Shown here: positions 44,526-52,921 of the stretch, one piece after another | How the letters are laid out: each line of letters starts with the position of its first letter | How positions within the stretch are numbered: position 1 is the first letter of the stretch | From: Grimontia indica | GTDB taxonomy: Bacteria; Pseudomonadota; Gammaproteobacteria; Enterobacterales; Vibrionaceae | DNA: 64,000 nt | Assembly (NCBI RefSeq): GCF_000333895.2 | Contig: NZ_ANFM02000006.1 | Span: forward strand, 248,001 to 312,000 | Direction of reading: 5' to 3' | Position numbers and translations under genes: made by a program | The notes under the pieces: generated by a model | What the model was told of the DNA's origin: nothing | Seen by the model: the letters and a program-made list of their open reading frames with translations, nothing else | The model's database searches: none

Positions 44526-44554
44526 TTGACCGCCTAGATAGCGACCACTATTCT
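44526..44554 (+). promoter_or_regulatory. Sigma70 promoter of the desaturase
   Basis: TTGACC (44526-44531) and TATTCT (44549-44554) are 17 bp apart. The FabR-like operator begins at the next base, so a repressor would cover the start of transcription. Confidence 0.65.
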
Positions 44555-44572
44555 AGCGTACATGTGTACGCT
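44555..44572. promoter_or_regulatory. FabR-like operator
   Basis: AGCGTACATGTGTACGCT: two perfect 8 bp arms with a 2 bp spacer, the pattern of the FabR (YijC) sites upstream of fabA and fabB in enteric and related bacteria. Confidence 0.7.
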
Positions 44573-44592
44573 GGAAATTTGCGGTATTTAAC

Positions 44593-45726
44593 ATGGAATC
44601 AAATAACACTAATAAACCACCGATCATTTGGCTGAATGTCTCGGTATTTGTCATCACTTTTGCGGTCGCCATCATTGGTACGCCACTTTGGGCCTATTAC
44701 CATGGATTTGACTGGGCCCAAATCGCGATGCTCCTCGTCGCCTTTACCTTTAGTGGTATGTCTATCACCGCGGGTTACCACAGGCTCTGGTCTCATAAAA
44801 CCTACGAAGCTCACCCTGTTCTGAAATTCATTTTTGCTCTTGGCGGCGCTTACGCTGTTCAAAACAGCATCCTTCACTGGTCTTCCGACCACCGCGTACA
44901 CCACCGTCATGTTGATGACAACGATACCGACCCATACTCCGCTAAACGCGGCTTCTGGTACTCACACATCGGTTGGATGCTGCGTGAATATCAAAAACAC
45001 CGCTATTCTGATTACAGCAACTGCCGTGATCTCCAGAAAGACAAAATCGTGATGTGGCAGCACAAGTACTACCTGCCATTGGTCATCGCGACGAACTTCG
45101 GTATTCCGATCGCTTTTGGCCTGCTTCACGGCGATTTATGGGGTGCCATTATCCTGATTGGTTTCACCCGTCTGGTACTTAACCATCACTGCACTTTCTT
45201 TATTAATTCGCTGGCCCATATCTGGGGTAAGCAGCCGTACACAGAGAAAAACACAGCACGTGACAACGGTATTCTGGCATTCCTGACTTTCGGTGAGGGC
45301 TACCATAATTTCCACCATATCTTTGAGAATGACTACCGCAATGGAATCTACTGGTGGCAGTTTGATCCGACTAAGTGGCTGATTAAATCAAGCAGCTGGC
45401 TCGGACTGACGAAAAAGCTTCGCATTACCCCACCAGATCGCATTGAAAAAGCGAAGGCAAGAATGATGCTGAAAACTATTCAAGCGCGTTTAAGCCTGAC
45501 GCCAAATGCGACGCACCGCCTGCAGATTGTTGAGCAAGAATATGAAGCGTTGGTAGCGCGTATGAGTGATTACTATGAAGCGAAAAAACGCTTACTTGAT
45601 CTTAAGAAACAAAACCTTTTGAAGAAGTACGAACGAGCTATTCTGGTGCAGCAATTGCAGATCCTGAAATCTGATTTTCAAAAGCAGAAACGCAATTGGA
45701 TGACGCTTACCGCATCTTACGCCTAA
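44593..45726 (+). CDS. Acyl-CoA/acyl-lipid delta-9 desaturase
   Basis: Membrane di-iron fatty acid desaturase (377 residues) introducing a double bond in saturated acyl chains. All three histidine boxes are present: HRLWSH at about 63-68, HRVHHRH at about 99-105 and HNFHHIF at about 239-245, with four hydrophobic spans around them. A C-terminal helical extension from about residue 285 (KARMMLKTIQARLS, YYEAKKRLLDLKKQN) is longer than the core domain and probably cytoplasmic. Controlled by a sigma70 promoter overlapped by a FabR-like operator, which fits repression by unsaturated acyl chains. Confidence 0.94.
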   Translation: MESNNTNKPPIIWLNVSVFVITFAVAIIGTPLWAYYHGFDWAQIAMLLVAFTFSGMSITAGYHRLWSHKTYEAHPVLKFIFALGGAYAVQNSILHWSSDHRVHHRHVDDNDTDPYSAKRGFWYSHIGWMLREYQKHRYSDYSNCRDLQKDKIVMWQHKYYLPLVIATNFGIPIAFGLLHGDLWGAIILIGFTRLVLNHHCTFFINSLAHIWGKQPYTEKNTARDNGILAFLTFGEGYHNFHHIFENDYRNGIYWWQFDPTKWLIKSSSWLGLTKKLRITPPDRIEKAKARMMLKTIQARLSLTPNATHRLQIVEQEYEALVARMSDYYEAKKRLLDLKKQNLLKKYERAILVQQLQILKSDFQKQKRNWMTLTASYA

Positions 45727-45749
45727 CCAGCTACTGAGACCATCTACGC

Positions 45750-45780
45750 AAAAGGGCAGAGAAATCTGCCCTTTTCGTTT
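45750..45780. terminator. Terminator after the desaturase
   Basis: AAAAGGGCAGA, loop GAAA, TCTGCCCTTTT then CGTTTTTT. Confidence 0.88.
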
Positions 45781-45916
45781 TTTAAACGACAGCCTCTTCG
45801 CACCCACTTTTCGAGCATATGGGATTCACCTTGTTGAAAGCACAAAAGGCAAACATCCTCAGCGATGTTATGACAAACTTTCAGATGGAACGCGCTGAAG
45901 AGAAAGGAAACTGAAC

Positions 45917-46381
45917 TTGGAAATACGACAAGCAACGCCATTCGATATCGAAGGGATATTCGACATCTATCAACAAATTGCCCAATCACACTTTGATAAC
46001 GCACCGAATGCCTTTAACCCTCCGTCACAGGAAGACAAGCGCTTTTTGCTTTCCAAAGTCCAAGATGATGCCTGGTGGTTTGCCGTGGCCGAATCTGAAG
46101 GCAAGATCATCGGATATTCCATGGCAAGGCTGGACAGAAATGAAACCGTGCCATTTTTGGCCAAGACATTGATTTGCCGACTGAACACCATTGTGGTTGA
46201 CCAACGTATTCAAACCAGAGGTGTTAGGCGTGCACTTATCGATGCCTGTAAAAAGTGGGCGGAAGAGAATGGTGCTGTAGAAGTGCGCTTGGAAGTGATG
46301 TCATTCAATGAGAATGCCGTTGGTTTCTATGAGCATATCGGATTTGAGAAGCTTTCCCACACCATGTGTCTATCTCTCTAA
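45917..46381 (+). CDS. GNAT N-acetyltransferase
   Basis: 154-residue GCN5-related acetyltransferase. The acetyl-CoA-binding motif is LNTIVVDQRIQTRGVRRALIDACKKWAEENG (Q/R-x-x-G-x-R/A) at about 88-120, preceded by IIGYSMARLD and followed by ENAVGFYEHIGFEKL. Starts at a TTG with AAAGGAA eight bases upstream. The substrate is unknown. A bidirectional terminator separates it from the convergent serine protease gene. Confidence 0.85.
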   Translation: MEIRQATPFDIEGIFDIYQQIAQSHFDNAPNAFNPPSQEDKRFLLSKVQDDAWWFAVAESEGKIIGYSMARLDRNETVPFLAKTLICRLNTIVVDQRIQTRGVRRALIDACKKWAEENGAVEVRLEVMSFNENAVGFYEHIGFEKLSHTMCLSL

Positions 46382-46389
46382 GGCTCACG

Positions 46390-46425
46390 AAAAAGCCGGA
46401 GAATTTTTCGACTCTCCGGCTTTTA
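46390..46425. terminator. Bidirectional terminator between the GNAT and serine protease genes
   Basis: AAAAGCCGGAGA and TCTCCGGCTTTT with a ten-base loop, followed by ATTTTT; works in both directions. Confidence 0.85.
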
Positions 46426-46432
46426 TTTTTCT

Positions 46433-47452
46433 TTAACTGATTGCTTTGTTGCGGGACGCTCTTATCAAAACGGCTGGCAGCATCAGCGTCAATAACCAAA
46501 GAGGCATTGAACCGCCACCACCGCTGGTGCTTTGGGTTAGCGGTATTGTTGTGTCAGGAGCGTAGTCAGAGCCTAAGTTGAAAATATCTGTCGTGAAAGT
46601 AACGTCTGGCCTTTCATAGCCACCCACTTTCTCATCAATCCAATCGTAGAACGTGGCGATTTGAGAGAAGCCATCTGCGTAATCCGTCAACCCACACCCA
46701 TAAAAGGACGTATAGCTAACAACGCCAACAGCCACATAGCCTTTGTCCTTGTTGGCAAGCGCAGAAGGATTTTGCCAAACCAATGGACCACCCGAATCTC
46801 CCTGACAAACACCTGTTGAACGTTCACTGTTTGCGCAAATAAAGGAGTCGTGTCTACCTCCGATGTCGTTACCATAACAGCTGAAATCATCCATGCCATT
46901 CAACAGCGTGTACTGTAAGAATCGGCTACCCTTTTCTTCAGTCGCCACTCTTCCCCAACCTGATACAAATAGATTCTCTCTTTCTGCCGCAGCAAATTGG
47001 GCATCTAAGTCAATCTGGGTAGTTTGGGTTGCGATAGCAATAGGAGAAGCCGTGGTCGCGATGTCTGAGGCTAGATGAATCACCGCAATATCTGATGTTA
47101 ACCACTCATTATCATAGTCTGGGTGGACATCGATTTTGGAAACCGCAGAGATATTTTCATCAGGAATGTACGCAACATCTTCATAGCCAGTGACAACATT
47201 TAATGTTGACGTGCTGACATCAATCACGCAATGTGCAGCGGTTAAAACATGACGCTGGCTGATAATGATACCACCGCAGAATTTACCTGAATCGTCAATG
47301 AGTGCTGCTTGCCATGGCACATCGCCAATCTGCACATAAGCCCCATCAACGATGGCGGGTACAGGCACATTTTCTGCCGCAATCGCGGTTCCCAAGAAAG
47401 AAGTGCTAGCTAAAATGCCGCCCAACACTTTTACAGACCATTTATTAATCAC
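46433..47452 (-). CDS. Secreted S1 serine protease with GlyGly-CTERM anchor
   Basis: Trypsin-fold protease of 339 residues. Signal peptide (VLGGILASTSFLGTAIA), propeptide end near IVDGAYVQIGDVPWQAAL, catalytic His in LTAAHC, Asp in SDIAVIHLA, Ser in VCQGDSGGPLVW. The residue six before the Ser is Gly rather than Asp, so the specificity is not trypsin-like. The C terminus is the GlyGly-CTERM signal: SGGGGSMPLWLLTLMLP then RASRNK, expected to pass the type II secretion system and be cut by rhombosortase. The GTG at 47452 has GAGG five bases upstream. Confidence 0.92.
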   Translation of the reverse strand: MINKWSVKVLGGILASTSFLGTAIAAENVPVPAIVDGAYVQIGDVPWQAALIDDSGKFCGGIIISQRHVLTAAHCVIDVSTSTLNVVTGYEDVAYIPDENISAVSKIDVHPDYDNEWLTSDIAVIHLASDIATTASPIAIATQTTQIDLDAQFAAAERENLFVSGWGRVATEEKGSRFLQYTLLNGMDDFSCYGNDIGGRHDSFICANSERSTGVCQGDSGGPLVWQNPSALANKDKGYVAVGVVSYTSFYGCGLTDYADGFSQIATFYDWIDEKVGGYERPDVTFTTDIFNLGSDYAPDTTIPLTQSTSGGGGSMPLWLLTLMLPAVLIRASRNKAIS

Positions 47453-47608
47453 AAGCACCTCAAATCTCGATATTTTTCTATGAGATCGAAGATATCCTGC
47501 AGGTAAGTCTGGGTCGTATCCTGTTCGAAAAGACGCGGCGAAGTTCTCAATATTCGGTTTTTAGTGAGAACATCTTACTTTGGCTCTATGCGCCAAGTAG
47601 CTAGACCT

Positions 47609-48028
47609 TTAGTGCTCTCTCCCCTTATCAAACTGCGGCAATTCATCGGTAATGTCATACCATTGCGCTTTAAATTTCTTGAAAATATGCGCATCAGGCT
47701 TGAGTGGAATATCACTTTCCAGCGTGCCAAGCGTAAACTCAACCAAGCTACCGTCACTGTTAGAAGCCTCAAACAGCAAGCTGGATCCGCAGTTTTCACA
47801 GAAGGTTCTTTTGGTGCCATTTTCCGCCACATAGACTTTCAGTTTGTCTTTGCCTTTCTTGAATCGGAAATCCTCCGCTTTGGCTTCACCAAAAGTGGCG
47901 AACGCCGCACCATGAAATTTTCGACACATTGAACAATGGCAATGCCCCATTTTCGGTTCGATATGGTCAACCTCGTATTGAATTTGACCGCACAAGCATT
48001 GGCCTTTGTAGCTGGCAGGTTTTGACAT
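47609..48028 (-). CDS. GFA-family (glutathione-dependent formaldehyde-activating/CENP-V) zinc protein
   Basis: 139-residue zinc-binding beta protein. Cys pairs are GQCLCGQI at about 10-14, MGHCHCSMCRKFHG at about 30-40 and FCENCGSSLLF at about 79-84, the arrangement of the GFA/CENP-V fold. Formaldehyde activation is uncertain for most family members, and no formaldehyde dehydrogenase is near. AAGGAG precedes the ATG. Confidence 0.92.
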   Translation of the reverse strand: MSKPASYKGQCLCGQIQYEVDHIEPKMGHCHCSMCRKFHGAAFATFGEAKAEDFRFKKGKDKLKVYVAENGTKRTFCENCGSSLLFEASNSDGSLVEFTLGTLESDIPLKPDAHIFKKFKAQWYDITDELPQFDKGREH

Positions 48029-48088
48029 CGTAAACTCCTTTTACTGGTGAATTATCACCCTACCCCAGCCCCAACTGAATTGACAACG

Positions 48089-48126
48089 AAAATGGGCACC
48101 TCACCGGGTGCCCATTTTGCTTTTTC
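48089..48126 (-). terminator. Terminator after cydB
   Basis: AAAATGGGCACC and GGTGCCCATTTT, 12 bp stem, with T-rich flanks in both directions; lies 20 bp past the cydB stop. Confidence 0.88.
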
Positions 48127-48138
48127 ATAGGTAACTTT

Positions 48139-49131
48139 TTACAGATAACTTAGCTCTGTCGCTTTTCCTTTAAAGATTCGATAAATCATGAAGGTATAAA
48201 GCAGGATCATTGGCATCACAATGGCTGCACCGACACCCACTATCATAAGCGTTGCAGGCGCACTCGCCGCTTCACTCGCGGTCATGATTCCTGGCACGAC
48301 ATCCGGAAAGAAGCTGTAAGCCAGTCCAAGAAAACTCAGTGCAAAGATCAGGCTGACGCCGAAAAAAGGCCACCTCGCACCCAAATCATCTTTTACGGGT
48401 ACCTGACGCAAATAACGGTCGACCAGGAAAATAATCGACATCACCACTAGCGGCACTGGCGCCAAAAGCAGTATTTCAGGGAAGCTGAACCAACGTTCGG
48501 CGACTTGTTCGTTTACTAGCGGATTGACGATACTGACCGCAGCAATACCCATTGCCGCTAACCATCCTGCACGTCGTGACCATCTGGCAGCTCTGACTTG
48601 CAATTCACCTTCCGTTTTCAGTACCAGCCAAGCACCGCCGATATAAACATAGGCTGCGGTCACACAGAGTGCACTCAATACTGCGAATCCGTAAGCTGAG
48701 GCTGAAACCTCAAAGCCCATGATATAGCGACCCATCATGTAGCCTTGGGAAAGCGAAGCGATCAATGAGCCCGCTTTAAAGCAGAGATCCCAGCTGTCTT
48801 TTCTGTCAGCCTTTGCCTTGGCGCGGAAGTCAAACGCTACCCCGCGCATGATCAGCGCAATCAGCATAAACGCTGTGGGCAAATAGAGCTCGGTCAGAAT
48901 CAGACTGTGAGCAGTTGGGAAGGCAATCAGCAAAATGCCAACCGCCAATACCAGCCAGGTTTCGTTTGCATCCCAGAAAGGGCCAATGGATGCAATCATA
49001 CGGTCACGGTGTGCTTCATTGTTGGAAGGCAGCAGCATCCCCACACCAAGGTCATAACCATCTAAAATCGCGTACATGAACGCGGAGAAGCCAAGGAGCA
49101 ACAGGTAAATTTCCGGTAAATAGTCCATCAT
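48139..49131 (-). CDS. cydB: Cytochrome bd-type quinol oxidase subunit II
   Basis: 330 residues and about eight to nine membrane spans. MMDYLPEIYLLLLGFSAFMYAILDGYDLGVGMLLP at the start and FWDANETWLVLAVGILLIAFP are typical of CydB/CioB. It starts in ATGA overlap with cydA. A subunit of the terminal oxidase that reduces oxygen with quinol without proton pumping. No cydX-like small gene follows; the terminator comes 20 bp after the stop. Confidence 0.95.
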   Translation of the reverse strand: MMDYLPEIYLLLLGFSAFMYAILDGYDLGVGMLLPSNNEAHRDRMIASIGPFWDANETWLVLAVGILLIAFPTAHSLILTELYLPTAFMLIALIMRGVAFDFRAKAKADRKDSWDLCFKAGSLIASLSQGYMMGRYIMGFEVSASAYGFAVLSALCVTAAYVYIGGAWLVLKTEGELQVRAARWSRRAGWLAAMGIAAVSIVNPLVNEQVAERWFSFPEILLLAPVPLVVMSIIFLVDRYLRQVPVKDDLGARWPFFGVSLIFALSFLGLAYSFFPDVVPGIMTASEAASAPATLMIVGVGAAIVMPMILLYTFMIYRIFKGKATELSYL

Positions 49132-50468
49132 GCGCAAGCCTCCTTAAGGTTTTTATTTGGCTCAGTTGATTCAGCGTTCAATCCTTTCCTTGCGAGATAG
49201 AAAAGCGTGCGAATATAGGCAACGAGTAAGACGCCATAAACAACCAAATACATCACCAGTGATAACATGACATTGCCGCTAGAGACCGTTGTAACGGCAT
49301 CCGAAGTGCGAAGCACACCATTGACCAGCCAAGGTTGACGGCCAATCTCAGTCACATACCAACCTGCCAGGGTGGCAACCCAACCTGAGAAAGTCATTGC
49401 GACTAGCGTGTAAAGATAGGGTTTCGGAAGTTCGCGCTTCTTCAATATTTTGAATGCGCCATAACCCGCCACCAGTAACATCAAAACGCCAACACCAACC
49501 ATGATCCTGAAACCATAAAACAGCGGAGACACTGGGGGATGGTCCTCAAAATCTTTCAATCCCACCAATTCACCATTGAGGTCATGAGTCAGAATCAGGC
49601 TCGCCAACTTCGGAATCCCAACTTCTAAATCGTTGGAACGGGTTTCTTCATTCGGCACAGCAAACAAAAGTAAAGGCGCACCGTTTTGTGTTTCCCAAAC
49701 GCCTTCCATTGCCGCAATTTTTTCCGGCTGGTGCTCGAGCGTATTCAAACCATGTAAATCGCCCACGAAAATCTGAATTGGGATAAGCCCTGCGGCTGCC
49801 AATACGGCAACTTTTAAGCCGTTTTGTGCAGGTTTGTGGTCTGGTTTTTTCAGGTATTGGTAGGCGCTGATGCCAGCAATCAAAAAGCTTGCGGTCAAGC
49901 CCGATGCCAACAAGGTGTGCGCGAGGCGATATGGCATAGACGGATTGAAAATAACTTCCTTCCAGCTAGTGACGTGAACAATACCCTCAATCAACTCATA
50001 GCCCGCTGGTGTGTGCATCCAACTGTTGAGTACCAGAATCCAGAAGGCCGACAATGTCGTACCGATGGCCACGAGGAAAGTCGCCAGCGTATGTACCCAT
50101 TCGGCAACGCGGTTACGCCCGAACAACATGACGCCGAGGAAAGTCGCTTCCATAAAGAAGGCAGTCATTACCTCATAACCGAGTAACGGCCCTGCCACAT
50201 TGCCGACTTGCTCCATAAAGCCCGGCCAGTTAGTGCCAAACTGGAAGCTCATGGTAATACCCGAAACCACACCAAGCGCGAAAGTCAGAGCGAATACTTT
50301 GACCCAGAAGTAATAAAGATCCAGCCAAGCCGAATCTTGGGTTCGGTTAAAGCGGAGTTTGAAAAACACCAGCATCCAGCCAAGTGCAATGGTGATGGTC
50401 GGGAAGAGTATGTGGAAACTGATGTTCGCAGCGAATTGTATTCGCGAGAGCATAAGGGTTTCTAACAT
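49128..50468 (-). CDS. cydA: Cytochrome bd-type quinol oxidase subunit I (cyanide-insensitive type)
   Basis: 446 residues, nine membrane spans, binds haems b558, b595 and d. LSRIQFAANISFHILFPTITIALGW at the start contains the haem His; EVMTAFFMEATFLGVMLFG and GRQPWLVNGVLRT with the later spans follow. The Q-loop is short, as in CioA of Pseudomonas and CydA of many marine bacteria (E. coli CydA has about 520 residues), which suits a cyanide-insensitive oxidase. GAGG precedes the ATG. A perfect FNR box lies about 100 bp upstream. Confidence 0.95.
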   Translation of the reverse strand: MLETLMLSRIQFAANISFHILFPTITIALGWMLVFFKLRFNRTQDSAWLDLYYFWVKVFALTFALGVVSGITMSFQFGTNWPGFMEQVGNVAGPLLGYEVMTAFFMEATFLGVMLFGRNRVAEWVHTLATFLVAIGTTLSAFWILVLNSWMHTPAGYELIEGIVHVTSWKEVIFNPSMPYRLAHTLLASGLTASFLIAGISAYQYLKKPDHKPAQNGLKVAVLAAAGLIPIQIFVGDLHGLNTLEHQPEKIAAMEGVWETQNGAPLLLFAVPNEETRSNDLEVGIPKLASLILTHDLNGELVGLKDFEDHPPVSPLFYGFRIMVGVGVLMLLVAGYGAFKILKKRELPKPYLYTLVAMTFSGWVATLAGWYVTEIGRQPWLVNGVLRTSDAVTTVSSGNVMLSLVMYLVVYGVLLVAYIRTLFYLARKGLNAESTEPNKNLKEACA

Positions 50469-50567
50469 CGTTGTACCTCAATCATAAACAACTCGAAAAA
50501 TGGGTTTTTGAAAACACGTTCAAACAGAAGAAGTGAGATGTATGGTGTGATGCCTAGGCCTTGATAA

Positions 50568-50581
50568 TTGATCTATATCAA
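50568..50581. promoter_or_regulatory. FNR box upstream of cydAB
   Basis: TTGAT-CTAT-ATCAA is a perfect match to the FNR consensus, 100 bp before the cydA start. A CATACA sequence is at the right distance for the -10 of a class II promoter. It could also serve the divergent gene at 50757, nearly 180 bp away. Confidence 0.8.
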
Positions 50582-50756
50582 TTTTTATTTAGGGTTCGAA
50601 AGAAGGATTCAGTGAGGATCTACGTCGAATTGTTTAGAAATATTAAGGGTTAACACTGGCACAACAAGCCAATTACATACCCGTGATTTATGTGCTGCTA
50701 GACAGCGATTTCAAGGAGGCGTAAGATTTCCCTCCCTTTATTAGCGAGTCATAGAA

Positions 50757-51038
50757 ATGGCTAAAAAACCGACTCGCATGGATGCAATGAAACAGATTAT
50801 TGAGCAGGTAAAGCAGGAGCTTCCTCTCTACGAATCCGACACTTTTGTGTGCGGTCCAGAAGGTAACTGTATTGGTTGTCCAAAGAAGCTGCTGGAAATG
50901 GTGGACTCAGAACTGAGTTATTGGGAATCAGCAATGTCTCGGGGCATCACACCGCAATTCGACGAGATTCGCCGTTTTGGCAAGATGTGTAACAACGTAA
51001 GGCGCGGTTTGGTTCGCAACAACATTATTGCGGCTTGA
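50757..51038 (+). CDS. Small Cys-containing conserved-looking protein, unrecognised
   Basis: 93 residues, soluble. A helical N terminus (MDAMKQIIEQVKQELPLYESD) is followed by a Cys cluster, VCGPEGNCIGCPKKLLEMVDSE (C-x6-C-x2-C), at about 32-42 and one more Cys in KMCNNVRRGL. The spacing could hold an iron-sulfur cluster or zinc. It is divergent from cydAB with a shared FNR box, which makes an oxygen-linked role conceivable. The ribosome site is weak. Confidence 0.7.
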   Translation: MAKKPTRMDAMKQIIEQVKQELPLYESDTFVCGPEGNCIGCPKKLLEMVDSELSYWESAMSRGITPQFDEIRRFGKMCNNVRRGLVRNNIIAA

Positions 51039-51050
51039 TAAAGCTCAGCG

Positions 51051-51452
51051 CTAAAGCCCAAGCAGCGGCTGTTTTCTTCTCGATTGATACGTAAACGCTG
51101 CTTCAATGCAAACCCTCAAAGCGGTATCCGGAAGAGGCTGATTTAATGGGAACGAGAGTTCGCGGTTTCCAGAATAACTGAACGCCACTGGCATCACTTC
51201 TCGCAGCGTATCGACCATTAAACTCTGACAGTGAAAGTAAATGGAGACCGATTCTGGCGATTTGGTCTTCCAATCGAACCGCACTGGCGTTCCGCCTTTT
51301 ACTGAATAGCTAGGTTCACCCCATTTCAGACTCTCGTCGACACTAACACCGATTTCAGCTGCGACGGCGAAAATCAGTTCCCTCAGTTGTAGCAATCTAG
51401 ATTTTGCCGGCTCTGGGTAGCTCTCAAACTTTGCCTTTATCTCTTCCTTCAT
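51051..51452 (-). CDS. DUF1801 family protein
   Basis: 133 residues from the ATG at 51452 with AAGGAA upstream. The sequence EESLKWGEP-like (DESLKWGEPSYSVKGGTPVR) and the SIYFHCQSLM strand place it in the DUF1801 (YdhG-like) fold, related to the iron-chaperone-like frataxin/ YdhG group; function unknown. It converges with the 50757 gene and follows the COG0523 gene's terminator on the same strand, so it is probably a separate unit. Confidence 0.8.
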   Translation of the reverse strand: MKEEIKAKFESYPEPAKSRLLQLRELIFAVAAEIGVSVDESLKWGEPSYSVKGGTPVRFDWKTKSPESVSIYFHCQSLMVDTLREVMPVAFSYSGNRELSFPLNQPLPDTALRVCIEAAFTYQSRRKQPLLGL

Positions 51453-51477
51453 CACGCTGAGTTCCTTTTCCAATGAA

Positions 51478-51501
51478 AACGCCCGGCATTTAGCCGGGCG
51501 T
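51478..51501 (-). terminator. Terminator after the COG0523 GTPase gene
   Basis: ACGCCCGGC, loop TAAAT, GCCGGGCGT then TTTTC on the minus strand, directly after the stop at 51507. Confidence 0.85.
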
Positions 51502-51506
51502 GACAA

Positions 51507-52493
51507 TTATTCTGCGATGAACGACAGCAGGATGTCTTCAAGCTCGTCCCAAGGTAGCAGTTCCTTGTCGATGACTTCGACACGGGACTCAACGCCTTGC
51601 AAACTGATTGGACTCACTGTCACCATTTGGTTTACCACGTTGAACGCAAACATACCGTCATCTGTATTCATCACAGCTTTCACGCGCTCCGCATTCAGGT
51701 TGGCAAACAGGCCATAGAGCGAATCAAACGGAAATACCGTGTTTGGCTCGAACACCCAGCCGCAACTGACATAACCCTGCCCTTTGTTTTCTTTACGACG
51801 GTATTTTTCACCTGGCTCCAGCTCAAACGGAGGCATTTCGTCATCATCGTGTGAGTGATGGTGTCCAAACTGCGCATTACGGTCAACGCGTGGCAAGGCT
51901 AACCATTCAGGGTTGAGTTGTCCTTGTTCAACATACCCTGATGCTAACTTCGCGATTTCAGCGCTTTTGACGTAGTCATCGAACGCTTCAATGTCGGCTG
52001 GTGAACTGAGGTCAGCTTTGTTCGCCACCACCACGTCCGCCAATGCCAACTGATCACGGAAGTTCTGGTTCTCGGTGTAACGCACATCCGCGAAGTTACG
52101 CGGATCAACCAAAGTAATCGTCGCATTCAGCTCGATATAATTTTCGTAATGCTCTGAAAGCAGCTTACCGATAATGTCTTTAGGGTGTCCCAAACCAGTT
52201 GGTTCAATCAACAATCGATCCGGATTTTGTGCCAGCAGTGCGTTGATGCCGATAGCCATGGGTAATCCCGCCACACAGCACATGCAACCACCCGGAACCT
52301 CTTTTACCATCGCGCCCTGTTCACTAAGGAAAGCACCATCAACGCCCACTTCACCAAACTCATTCACGAGCACAGCCCAGTTTTCATTTTCTGGTTTTTG
52401 TTTGAGCAGATTGAGAATGGCGGTTGTCTTACCTACACCGAGGAAACCGGTGATGATATTGGTCGGGACTTTTTTGGTTAGCTTGTCGGCCAT
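51507..52493 (-). CDS. COG0523/CobW-family metal-linked GTPase (YjiA-like)
   Basis: 328 residues. G1 GFLGVGKTT at about 17-25, the metal-binding CxCC in VPGGCMCCVAGLP at about 67-80, G3 as EPTGLGHP, G4 NKAD at about 158. A His/Asp-rich insert (GHHHSHDDDE, about 208) precedes the C-terminal CobW_C domain. Family members supply zinc, cobalt or other metals to client proteins or act under zinc shortage; no Zur site was recognised. The ATG at 52493 has AGGA 8 bases upstream; in-frame sequence farther upstream enters the repeat and is not coding. Confidence 0.9.
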   Translation of the reverse strand: MADKLTKKVPTNIITGFLGVGKTTAILNLLKQKPENENWAVLVNEFGEVGVDGAFLSEQGAMVKEVPGGCMCCVAGLPMAIGINALLAQNPDRLLIEPTGLGHPKDIIGKLLSEHYENYIELNATITLVDPRNFADVRYTENQNFRDQLALADVVVANKADLSSPADIEAFDDYVKSAEIAKLASGYVEQGQLNPEWLALPRVDRNAQFGHHHSHDDDEMPPFELEPGEKYRRKENKGQGYVSCGWVFEPNTVFPFDSLYGLFANLNAERVKAVMNTDDGMFAFNVVNQMVTVSPISLQGVESRVEVIDKELLPWDELEDILLSFIAE

Positions 52494-52921
52494 GGAGATT
52501 CCTATCAGTACGCTGATCATTGTCAGGCTGAGCAGTGTATCAATCCGGCAGAGATCCGAAAGTACAAATTCCTTATTACTGCCATGAATACACCGTATAC
52601 CCAAACAACCTGAAGATGCCGGATTCAGCGAGATTGACTGGCGTTGTGATCGAGGCGTTCCTTTGCAGGTGTAGTCACCTCCATCAAAAAGGAACAACAA
52701 TGAGCGCGGCGTCAGTCAACTCGCCCGAAGGGAGGCCATCAATGCGAGCATCTTCAGGTTGTTTGGGTATATTAACTTACATTATGTAAATGTTTTGAAT
52801 GAATTTTAACCGAATAGACGGCACCTATATCACTAAAAGGCACACACGATTGGTGCTCTGGTTGCTAGCTGTTAATCTCAAAGTAACAGATAAGAAAACT
52901 GACTCTATGTAGGAGGAAGGA
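52494..52921. other. Divergent gap holding the second MITE-like repeat
   Basis: 428 bp between the GTPase and the TldD-like gene. The repeat fills 52596-52771. The remaining 150 bp before 52922 should hold the promoter of the TldD-like pair; the ribosome site AGGAGGAAGG precedes the ATG. Confidence 0.55.
52596..52771. repeat. MITE-like palindromic repeat, short copy
   Basis: 176 bp with perfect 24 bp terminal inverted repeats, TATACCCAAACAACCTG at 52596 and its complement ending TTTGGGTATA at 52771. Internally it shares GCGAGATTGACTG, GTGTAGTCACCTCCATC and AAAAAGGAACAACAATGAGC with the copy at 39175 and is in the same orientation. No coding capacity. Confidence 0.8.
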
